Assembly: GCF_963580165.1 (NCBI RefSeq)
Contig: NZ_CAUZLM010000010.1
Span: 1-50,065 of the forward strand
Direction of reading: 5' to 3'
Length of the DNA: 50,065 nucleotides
Source of the DNA: Fructobacillus evanidus
GTDB taxonomy: Bacteria; Bacillota; Bacilli; Lactobacillales; Lactobacillaceae
Part shown: piece by piece, positions 16,394 to 23,556 of the stretch
Numbering within the stretch: position 1 is the stretch's first letter
Layout: every line of letters begins with the position of its first letter
Program-made: the position numbers and the translations under genes
Notes under the pieces: model-generated
What the model saw: the letters and a program-made list of their open reading frames with translations, nothing else
Told to the model about the DNA's origin: nothing
The model's database searches: none

Positions 16394-17107
16394 ATGTATA
16401 AAATTTTAGTGGTTGATGACGAAAAGCCAATTTCGGATATCATCAAGTTCAACTTGGTCAAAGAGGGTTACGAGGTCGTGACGGCCAGTGACGGAGCCGA
16501 AGCATTGGAATTGTACAAGTCAGAAAATCCTGATTTGGTATTGTTGGATCAAATGCTCCCCGAAGTTGAAGGGATTGAAGTATTGCGCCAAATTCGGGCC
16601 AAGGATAAGACGCCAGTTATCATGGTGACGGCGAAGGATTCTGAAATTGATAAAGTCATTGGTTTGGAAATGGGGGCAGATGATTATATCACCAAGCCAT
16701 TCTCAAACCGTGAATTGGTTGCCCGAGTGAAGGCGAACTTACGTAACCGCCACACACCAAGTCGGTCTGATGATCCAGCGGTTAACCAGGAAGATATTCA
16801 GTTGGGTAACTTGGTTATTCATACCAAGACCTACATGGTGACAAAAGACGGTGTCGACCTTGAATTGACACACCGTGAATTTGAACTGCTTTCATATATG
16901 GCACAGCATATTGGTCAGGTTATGAATCGTGAAAACTTGCTTCGCCAAGTTTGGGGTTACGATTACTTTGGCGATGTTCGTGCGGTTGATGTAACGGTTC
17001 GTCGTTTACGTGAAAAGATTGAAGATGTACCATCACACCCTGTTTGGTTGGGAACACGACGTGGTGTTGGTTATTATCTTTCATCAGGTAAGAACCAAAA
17101 TAAATAA
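16394..17107 (+). CDS. walR: Response regulator WalR (YycF)
   Basis: WalR is the OmpR/PhoB-type regulator of cell-wall metabolism, usually essential in Firmicutes. The 237 residues comprise a receiver domain (1-120: VVDDEKPISD, phosphorylatable D52 in LLDQMLP, VTAKDSE, ITKPFSNRELVARVKA) and a C-terminal winged helix (~135-235: LTHREFELLSYMAQH, VDVTVRRLREKIE). The ATG at 16394 follows GGAGACGCTT. An in-frame TTG 12 bases earlier is less likely. walK follows after 36 bases, so the two form an operon. Confidence 0.96.
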   Translation: MYKILVVDDEKPISDIIKFNLVKEGYEVVTASDGAEALELYKSENPDLVLLDQMLPEVEGIEVLRQIRAKDKTPVIMVTAKDSEIDKVIGLEMGADDYITKPFSNRELVARVKANLRNRHTPSRSDDPAVNQEDIQLGNLVIHTKTYMVTKDGVDLELTHREFELLSYMAQHIGQVMNRENLLRQVWGYDYFGDVRAVDVTVRRLREKIEDVPSHPVWLGTRRGVGYYLSSGKNQNK

Positions 17108-17143
17108 AAACTATGAAGGGACGGGCACTCGTTGTCAGGAATT

Positions 17144-19021
17144 ATGAAAGTCATTGTTAAACTCTTACAATCGATTCGATTCCGAATAACGTTTGTGTTT
17201 GTCCTTTTTTTAATTGTCATTTTAGAGTCCTTTGGTGTTTTTTTCGTCCATCAAATTGAGCAACATGATTTGATTGCCAGTGAGGCGGAGCTGACGATGC
17301 CGACCTATGTGACGAAGAAAATTGTAGAAGGTCTGGATACCGGGACCGGTAATATCAACCGGTCAAAAATGGACACGGCCGTGAAGGACTTTGATCCAAA
17401 CCTGGTCGAAAATGTCCTGGTTTACGACAAGTCTGGTAAGGTCGTTTCCAGTCAGTCGACAAAGAAGTCTTTGTTGCCAAAAGCAATTGATTCCAACAGT
17501 GAAATTGCTTTGGATGGCGGTAATTCTTACCTTAAAATCCGGACTCAAGACCGTGAGCAAGGCAATGGTCAGCAGGCGGTAGTGACCCGGCAACTTTATG
17601 CTAATGGAACAAATGTTCCAAGTAAATCAGGTGAAAAGCCTGTTGGGGTAGTCGTTGTCTATGCCAGTCTCGCTAAGGTCTATGCCAACGCTCGTCAGAT
17701 TTTGGTCTTGTTCTTGCTGGCCGGCTTGCTAACGTTAGTAGCTTCGGTCTATTTGGCCTTTATCCTTTCTCGGACATTGACACGACCAATTGAAATCATC
17801 AATAAACAGACAGCGCGGATTGCGGCTGGTGATTATTCGATGGTTAACACGATTTCCGGTTCGGATGAAATTTCGCAATTGGCCCATTCGGTTAATACAC
17901 TTTCTAACCGGATTGCGGAATCAACCGAAATCATTAGTAATGAACGTAACCGCCTTCATTCGGTTCTCCATCACATGGCTGATGGGGTTTTGCTGACGAA
18001 TGCGAACGGTCAGTTAACGATTATTAACCAGGCAGCAACCAAGTTGCTTGGTGTTAGCGAACAAGCAGCGCTGGGTCAGCAGGTTTTTGATTTACTGGAC
18101 CTTCCTGAATATCAAAGTGTTCGTGACCTGATTAAACAGCAACGGGCAATGACGGTCGATGTTGGTCAGCGGATTATTGAAGTCCGGGTTTCTTTGATTA
18201 AGAACCCATCGGGCTTGATTAATGCGATGGTCCTGATTTTGCATGATATTACGGAGCAAAAGAAGATTGACCAGGACCGTCGTGACTTCGTTTCAAATGT
18301 CTCCCACGAATTACGAACACCATTGACAACGGTTGCATCTTATGTGGAATCGTTGCAGGAAGGCGCCAAGGAAGATCCAAAGATTCTTGGCGAATTTTTG
18401 ACAGTGATTCAAAATGAAACGGACCGGATGTCGCGAATGGTATCTGATTTGCTCGAGCTGTCGCGGATGGACCAGGGGACGATGGAAGTGAAGACGGAGC
18501 TGGTTCAGCTGAATACCATGTTGAATTTCATTTTGGATCGCTTTGATATGATCTTGTTGTCACCGTCAAAGGACTTAAATTTGGATCGGAAGATTAAGAT
18601 TGTTCGTCACATCCCAACCGACCAAGAATTCTGGGTTGATATTGACCACGATAAGATGACCCAGGTCATTGATAATTTGATGAACAATGCCATTAAGTAT
18701 TCGCCTGATGGTGGCACAATCACGGTTTCCCTTGAAAAATCAGGAGATAAGGCGTTGATTAGCATCAAAGACCAAGGACTGGGTATTCCAGCAGCTGATC
18801 AGGAGAAGGTCTTTAACCGCTTCTTCCGTGTTGATAAGTCGCGGTCACGGGCTCAAGGTGGAACTGGACTGGGCTTGGCAATTTCTAAGGAAGTCATCGA
18901 AAAGTTTAATGGCCACATCTGGGTCGAATCCAAAGAAAATGAAGGCTCAACTTTTAAGATGACTCTGAATTATGTGCAAGACGATTTGTTATCGACTGAA
19001 AAACAGTGGGATGAGGATTAA
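17144..19021 (+). CDS. walK: Sensor histidine kinase WalK (YycG)
   Basis: WalK is the membrane sensor that phosphorylates WalR. Of 625 residues, TM1 is at ~8-32, an extracytoplasmic domain spans ~33-185, TM2 is ~185-208, then HAMP, PAS (~270-370), HisKA with FVSNVSHELRTPLTT (His ~388) and the ATPase domain (NNAIKYSPDGG ~514, DQGLGIP, GGTGLGLAISKEV). The start is uncertain: ATG 17144 has AGGA only 3 bases upstream, and TTG 17132 in frame has AAGGGACGG further up. The genes usually found downstream in Firmicutes, yycH, yycI and yycJ, are missing; htrA follows directly. Confidence 0.95.
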   Translation: MKVIVKLLQSIRFRITFVFVLFLIVILESFGVFFVHQIEQHDLIASEAELTMPTYVTKKIVEGLDTGTGNINRSKMDTAVKDFDPNLVENVLVYDKSGKVVSSQSTKKSLLPKAIDSNSEIALDGGNSYLKIRTQDREQGNGQQAVVTRQLYANGTNVPSKSGEKPVGVVVVYASLAKVYANARQILVLFLLAGLLTLVASVYLAFILSRTLTRPIEIINKQTARIAAGDYSMVNTISGSDEISQLAHSVNTLSNRIAESTEIISNERNRLHSVLHHMADGVLLTNANGQLTIINQAATKLLGVSEQAALGQQVFDLLDLPEYQSVRDLIKQQRAMTVDVGQRIIEVRVSLIKNPSGLINAMVLILHDITEQKKIDQDRRDFVSNVSHELRTPLTTVASYVESLQEGAKEDPKILGEFLTVIQNETDRMSRMVSDLLELSRMDQGTMEVKTELVQLNTMLNFILDRFDMILLSPSKDLNLDRKIKIVRHIPTDQEFWVDIDHDKMTQVIDNLMNNAIKYSPDGGTITVSLEKSGDKALISIKDQGLGIPAADQEKVFNRFFRVDKSRSRAQGGTGLGLAISKEVIEKFNGHIWVESKENEGSTFKMTLNYVQDDLLSTEKQWDED

Positions 19022-19033
19022 GACTTTCGTGAC

Positions 19034-19066
19034 CTTAATTTCTGCTTAATTTCACTCAGGTATAGT
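19034..19066 (+). promoter_or_regulatory. htrA promoter with 11-bp-period direct repeat
   Basis: CTTAATTTC occurs at 19034-19042 and again at 19045-19053, a direct repeat with 11-base period. The second copy ends 7 bases before the -10 TATAGT (19061-19066), so the repeat occupies the -35 region, where no -35 hexamer is seen. OmpR/PhoB-type regulators bind such repeats at activated promoters. Streptococcal htrA has a comparable CiaR site (TTAAG-N5-TTAAG). WalR or another response regulator is the candidate binder. Confidence 0.6.
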
Positions 19067-19092
19067 AGCGTTAACAAATTTTGGAGACGACC

Positions 19093-20226
19093 ATGCAAAA
19101 GAACCTAACGAATTTAATTTTGGCTGGAGCCCTAGCCGGTGTAATTGGTGGTGGGGCTGTTTTAGCTGGACAAGAAATTTATCAAAATTATCAAGTGACG
19201 CACAGCCCGGTTCGGACAAAGGCAATTGCGACGAAAACGATGACATCCAAGGACACGGCCACTAATGCTTACAACAAGGTGGCCAACTCCGTTGTCTCAG
19301 TCATTAACTTTAAAAAGAGTGGCAACACTTATAATGAATCATCGGAAGGGTCTGGTTTCGTCTATAAGAAGGCCGAAGGCTCAGCTTTTATTGTGACCAA
19401 CAATCACGTTATTGACGGTGCTGATAAGCTTCAGGTGATTACCAACGATAATAAGACGGTGACAGCGGAGCTGGTCGGTAAGGATGCCCTGACTGATTTG
19501 GCCGTCTTGAAAATTACCGACTCGTCAACGATTTCAACCGCTTCCTTTGGTGATTCTGCTAAGATCTCCGTTGGTCAACAAGTACTGGCTATTGGATCCC
19601 CACTTGGTTCACAGTACGCTTCCTCTGTGACGGAAGGAATTATCTCGGCCACGAAGCGTTTGGTTCAAGCTGATGATGATTCTGGCCAAAATTATGGTGG
19701 TTCAACGGTTATTCAAACCGATGCCGCTATTAATCCCGGAAACTCAGGTGGTCCTTTGATTAACTTAGCGGGACAAGTAGTTGGGATTAACTCGATGAAG
19801 TTGTCATCGTCATCAAACGGCACGGCAGTTGAAGGCATTGGTTTTGCCATTCCTTCTGATCAGGTGGTTGATATTGTTAATAAGCTGGTCAAGGATGGCA
19901 AGGTAACAAGGCCGGCTCTTGGAATCCAGATGATTAATTTGTCGCAAGTTCCCGTTAATGAGCAGCAGTCAACGCTGAAGATTCCAAACACCGTTAACGG
20001 TGGTGTGGTTCTTTATAAGGTCAACAGCGGCTCACCGGCCGATAAGGCGGGTCTGAAGAAGTATGACGTTATTGTTGGGATTGACGGTAAGACAGTAGCC
20101 AATCAGGCTGATTTGCGTGAACAGCTCTACACGCATAAGGTTGGCGACAAGACAACTTTGACTTACTACCGTGGTACTGAGAAGAAGACGGTTACCCTCA
20201 AGTTAAATCAGACTTTGCAGTCCTAA
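19093..20226 (+). CDS. htrA: Membrane-anchored serine protease HtrA (DegP-like)
   Basis: HtrA degrades misfolded exported proteins at the outer face of the membrane. The 377-residue protein has one N-terminal membrane segment (~residues 7-28), a Ser/Thr-rich linker, a trypsin-like domain with the triad His (TNNHVID ~104), Asp (TDLAVLKI ~135) and Ser (GNSGGP ~218), and one C-terminal PDZ domain (~285-370). The ATG at 19093 follows GGAGACGACC; a TTG 12 bases upstream is in frame. It lies directly after walK but has its own promoter and a good terminator. Confidence 0.95.
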   Translation: MQKNLTNLILAGALAGVIGGGAVLAGQEIYQNYQVTHSPVRTKAIATKTMTSKDTATNAYNKVANSVVSVINFKKSGNTYNESSEGSGFVYKKAEGSAFIVTNNHVIDGADKLQVITNDNKTVTAELVGKDALTDLAVLKITDSSTISTASFGDSAKISVGQQVLAIGSPLGSQYASSVTEGIISATKRLVQADDDSGQNYGGSTVIQTDAAINPGNSGGPLINLAGQVVGINSMKLSSSSNGTAVEGIGFAIPSDQVVDIVNKLVKDGKVTRPALGIQMINLSQVPVNEQQSTLKIPNTVNGGVVLYKVNSGSPADKAGLKKYDVIVGIDGKTVANQADLREQLYTHKVGDKTTLTYYRGTEKKTVTLKLNQTLQS

Positions 20227-20253
20227 GATGTCTGACACTTATCCGTTTCAAAA

Positions 20254-20289
20254 CAAAAATCGACCAAAATGTTGGTCGATTTTTTTTAT
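20254..20289 (+). terminator. htrA terminator
   Basis: AAAAATCGACCAA pairs with TTGGTCGATTTTT around AATG and continues in a T run. Confidence 0.92.
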
Positions 20290-20373
20290 GTTAAAAGTTG
20301 ACGACGAAGGCGGAATTGCTGTTGGGATTTTGCTATACTTAAAAAAGCGATAAATGAGGAGAACGATGAACAT

Positions 20374-21021
20374 ATGATTGTATTAGCCGGGACAATTGGT
20401 GCTGGAAAGACCAGTTTAACAGAGATTTTAGCAAAGCATTTGGGTGGTCAGGCCTACTATGAGAGTGTGGATAATAACCCAATTTTGCCACTTTTTTATC
20501 AGGATCCCAAGAAATACAGCTTTTTGCTCCAAATTTACTTTTTGAATACCCGTTTGGACCAAATTCACGAAGCGCAACAAGAGAAGAATGCGGTCTTGGA
20601 TCGGTCAATCTTTGAAGATGCCTTGCTCTTCCAGCTTAATGCTGATTTGGGCCGAGCAACGCAGACCGAAGTTGATATTTATAAGGATTTGGTTAATAAC
20701 GTCTTGGAAGAAGTGTCAGAAGAAAACAAGACGAAGACACCAGACTTATTAATCCATGTTCGCGTATCTTTGGATACAATGCTGGCTCGAATTAAGAAGC
20801 GCGGTCGTCCTTACGAACAGATTGAACAGGACCCAGACTTGTACCAATACTATGCGGACTTAAATGCCCGTTATGATGCTTGGTTTGACCAGTATGACCG
20901 CTCACCAAAGCTTCAAATTAATGGTGATGAACTTAACTTCGTAGAAGATGCCGCTGCGGAGGAAAAGGTTTTGGCTCTCGTTGACCAAAAATTAGCAGAA
21001 TTGGCTGCTGACAAAGATTAA
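20374..21021 (+). CDS. Deoxynucleoside kinase
   Basis: This enzyme phosphorylates deoxynucleosides in the salvage of DNA precursors. The 215-residue product has the P-loop GTIGAGKTSLTE at residues 6-17, the DRSIFEDALLF substrate/magnesium motif near 70, and IKKRGRPYEQ as the lid region near 145, all typical of the dNK/dGK family. Specificity (dA/dG or dC) is not readable. The ATG overlaps the stop of a 3-codon ORF (ATGAACATATGA, 20366-20377). The ribosome site AGGAG is 4 bases from the mini-ORF start but 12 from this ATG, so coupled re-initiation is possible. Confidence 0.9.
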   Translation: MIVLAGTIGAGKTSLTEILAKHLGGQAYYESVDNNPILPLFYQDPKKYSFLLQIYFLNTRLDQIHEAQQEKNAVLDRSIFEDALLFQLNADLGRATQTEVDIYKDLVNNVLEEVSEENKTKTPDLLIHVRVSLDTMLARIKKRGRPYEQIEQDPDLYQYYADLNARYDAWFDQYDRSPKLQINGDELNFVEDAAAEEKVLALVDQKLAELAADKD

Positions 21022-21094
21022 AAAGCAGATTGGGAGTTACTGGACTAAATGCGGTTCCTGCCCCCAAACAACCTGAACCAGTCAAAATAACAGC

Positions 21095-21147
21095 AAAAAA
21101 GACTTAACCAAGTGGCTGCTAAGCCTGTCACTGGTTAAGTCTTTTTG
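21095..21147. terminator. Bidirectional terminator between the dNK and nucleoside hydrolase genes
   Basis: AAAAGACTTAACCA..GTG pairs with CAC..TGGTTAAGTCTTTT, with A and T tracts outside. It serves two convergent genes. Confidence 0.9.
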
Positions 21148-21162
21148 TTTAGTAAGAAAATG

Positions 21163-22119
21163 TTAGGCAAGAACCTTGAGCATCATCTGCTGAAAATCAG
21201 AGACAAAACGGTCTTGATCAACTAGGACGGCAGCTTTTGAAATCGTTGGTTCCAAAAGCTTGGCCTTGTCGCCAATTGTGCGGCCGTAGTCACCTGATTC
21301 TTGGTCATAAGTGACCTGCATGTTTAAGTCCAATGTGGTGACGTAGCTTGGGTCAACAGCAACCGCCACGGCGAGTGGATCGTGGAGGGCGGCTCCTTTT
21401 TTATCGATATCTAAGTTATAATAAGCATCGATGTAGTAGTCCATGATGTCGGCGTAGTTTTGACCAGCAGTTGTGCCGAGGTCACGCCATTCTTGCGTAT
21501 GCTTCTTTGTTAGAAGGGTCCGTAGAGTGACATCGAGGCCAACCATAGTGAGGTTTTCCTGATTTTTAAAAACATAGTCGGCGGCTTCGGGGTCTTGGTG
21601 GATGTTGGCTTCCGTAAACGGTGTCACGTTGCCGGGAACCGTCAAGGCACCACCCATCAAAGTCGTTTGGCCGATTAACTTGGCAATGCTTGGGTCCTTT
21701 TCAAGAGCCTTAGCCAAGTTCGTCAAGGGACCAGTTGGCAAGTAAATCAGTTCGTCTTTGTACTGGTGAGCAGCTTCAATTAAGAAGTCGATACCATTTT
21801 GGCTGTCAACGGAACGCGTTGAGGCTGCCACTTCGACATCACCGATACCGTTTTGGCCGTGAATAGCTTGTGAGATTGGCATGACGGTGAAATCAGTGGT
21901 GGTCGATGAATGTGACTCACCAATGAAAACGGGAACGTCATGGGCGCCTAAGAGGTCTAAGAGGTCAAGTGAATTCTTGGCCGTGACATTGGTTAGGGCA
22001 TTACCATAGGTGGCAATAATCCCAATCAAATCGATGTCATCATGACCGATGGCGTAAGCCAGGGCCAAGGCATCATCGATACCAGTGTCGAGATCTAAAA
22101 TCATTTTTTTGCGAGACAT
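21163..22119 (-). CDS. Nucleoside hydrolase (inosine/uridine-preferring family)
   Basis: This enzyme hydrolyses ribonucleosides to base and ribose. The 318-residue product has the calcium/ribose-binding signature LDLDTGIDDALALAYA at residues ~7-22, TGPLTNLA near 145, the TLMGGAL segment, EANIHQDPEAADYV, and a C-terminal HDPLAVAVAVDP. The ATG at 22119 follows AAAGGAG by 8 bases. A longer frame to 22221 would run through the promoter. It is divergent from the FNR gene. With the deoxynucleoside kinase it makes a small salvage cluster. Substrate preference is inferred only from family. Confidence 0.92.
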   Translation of the reverse strand: MSRKKMILDLDTGIDDALALAYAIGHDDIDLIGIIATYGNALTNVTAKNSLDLLDLLGAHDVPVFIGESHSSTTTDFTVMPISQAIHGQNGIGDVEVAASTRSVDSQNGIDFLIEAAHQYKDELIYLPTGPLTNLAKALEKDPSIAKLIGQTTLMGGALTVPGNVTPFTEANIHQDPEAADYVFKNQENLTMVGLDVTLRTLLTKKHTQEWRDLGTTAGQNYADIMDYYIDAYYNLDIDKKGAALHDPLAVAVAVDPSYVTTLDLNMQVTYDQESGDYGRTIGDKAKLLEPTISKAAVLVDQDRFVSDFQQMMLKVLA

Positions 22120-22195
22120 TGCGCATTCTCCTTTAATTTGGGTACACTTTATTATAGCAAAATTGTTAAGTAAAACACGAAGAAAGCGAATCAAA

Positions 22196-23194
22196 ATGGA
22201 AAAAACGTACGATATTATCATTGTTGGTGGTGGTCCGGTGGGCCTCTTTGCTGCCTTTTATGCTGGCTTGCGTAATACCAAGGTGCTCTTATTAGAAGCG
22301 TTGACGGACCTTGGTGGCCAGGTGCAAACGCTTTACCCCGATAAAAAGATTTGGGACGTTGCAGGCCTTCCTGGTGCTTCTGGCCGTGAATTGATTGAGC
22401 GCCTCAAGGAACAGTTGGCCAAGTTCCCGGTTGACGTGCAAACGGAGGCTAAAGTAACGGATATTGTCCGTGATGGTGAAAACTGGCAGTTGACAATTAA
22501 TGATGACGAGCAAACGAGTGTGACCGGTCGGTCAGTGATTTTGGCAACCGGTAAGGGCGCCTTTGAGCCCCGTCGATTGCAAATCAATAACGAGGCCGAA
22601 TTGGAAGACCATGGCTTGTCTTATTTTGCTCCGGACCTCTCTTTTTATCAAAATCAGGAAGTGGCAGTTCTTGGTGGTGGCGATTCAGCGGTTGATTTAG
22701 CAGAACAACTAGACTCGATTGCTAAGAAAACTTACTTGATTCACCGCCGGGACCAATTCCGGGCACTGGAGCAAGCGGTGCTGGCCTTGGAGAAAACACA
22801 GGTGATTAAGAAGACGCCCAAAAAGGTTGAAAGCGCGCAAAAAACGGCCGATGGAAGACTAGAATTGACTCTGCAACACGTCAAAGATAAGGACCAGCAG
22901 GAAAAGTTAGTTGTGGATAACCTCCTTGTTCAGTATGGCTTCTTAACAAAGGGGCAGGCCGATACCGGTTGGCAGGTTGACCTCGATTGGGACTCAGCCG
23001 GAATCGTTGTGACTGATCAAATTAGGACCAAGCAGCCTGGTCTCTTTGCTATTGGGGATGCTTCGTCTTACCCTAATCATGTTGATTTAATTGCGACTGG
23101 CTTTGGTCAAGCACCGGCGGCGGTCAATGCAGCGATTGCTGCCATTGATCCTGACCGGGGTGGTCCTGGCCATTCCTCTTCAATGAATTTGTAA
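22196..23194 (+). CDS. Ferredoxin/flavodoxin-NADP+ reductase, type 2 (thioredoxin-reductase-like)
   Basis: This FAD enzyme passes electrons between NADPH and ferredoxin or flavodoxin. The 332-residue product starts TYDIIIVGGGPVGLFAAFYA (FAD Rossmann motif), has the second nucleotide motif VAVLGGGDSAVDLAEQL near 160, and ends with LFAIGDASSYPNHVDLI. The CxxC of thioredoxin reductase is absent, which marks the YumC-like group. The ATG at 22196 matches homologues, but no convincing Shine-Dalgarno is visible (GAAAGCG only). An in-frame extension back to 22085 is antisense to the nucleoside hydrolase start and is unlikely. Confidence 0.92.
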   Translation: MEKTYDIIIVGGGPVGLFAAFYAGLRNTKVLLLEALTDLGGQVQTLYPDKKIWDVAGLPGASGRELIERLKEQLAKFPVDVQTEAKVTDIVRDGENWQLTINDDEQTSVTGRSVILATGKGAFEPRRLQINNEAELEDHGLSYFAPDLSFYQNQEVAVLGGGDSAVDLAEQLDSIAKKTYLIHRRDQFRALEQAVLALEKTQVIKKTPKKVESAQKTADGRLELTLQHVKDKDQQEKLVVDNLLVQYGFLTKGQADTGWQVDLDWDSAGIVVTDQIRTKQPGLFAIGDASSYPNHVDLIATGFGQAPAAVNAAIAAIDPDRGGPGHSSSMNL

Positions 23195-23556
23195 AAGAAA
23201 GTGTTGATGAATCATGCTGTTTTGTACCAAAGAAGTGGTGAACAGATGAGACAATAAGCACTTTTTATTTTGGTCGATGTAGGAAATGTTTGAAATCATT
23301 TTAAAATAGAAAGCCGTATTGCCATTTTCGACCTGATTTTGTAACATTTATAGAATTAAATGTTGTAAAATAAATCGAGAGAGGGTTTATTGCGTAGTTA
23401 ACTTTATTAATCTTGCTCGGGTTAGTTTTTTCTTTCCATTCTTTGTTAAACAGAGATTGATTGTAAAGCTATTCCAAAGAAGTTGCGGGATGACTATATT
23501 TAATTTAGTTTGCTATGCACAAAATATTGAAACAAAGAAAAGTGGAGGTAATCAAT
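23195..23556 (+). promoter_or_regulatory. AT-rich intergenic region with promoter of the secreted hydrolase
   Basis: No gene is seen in these 362 bases. A promoter TTGCCA (23319-23324), 17-base spacer, TAACAT (23342-23347) would give a leader of about 200 bases. The -10 overlaps an 8-bp inverted repeat, AACATTTA-TAGAAT-TAAATGTT (23343-23364), a possible operator. TGTAAC (23340) and TGTAAA (23364) resemble WalR half-sites (TGTWAH) but are 24 rather than 11 bases apart. The long leader itself shows no strong terminator. Confidence 0.5.
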
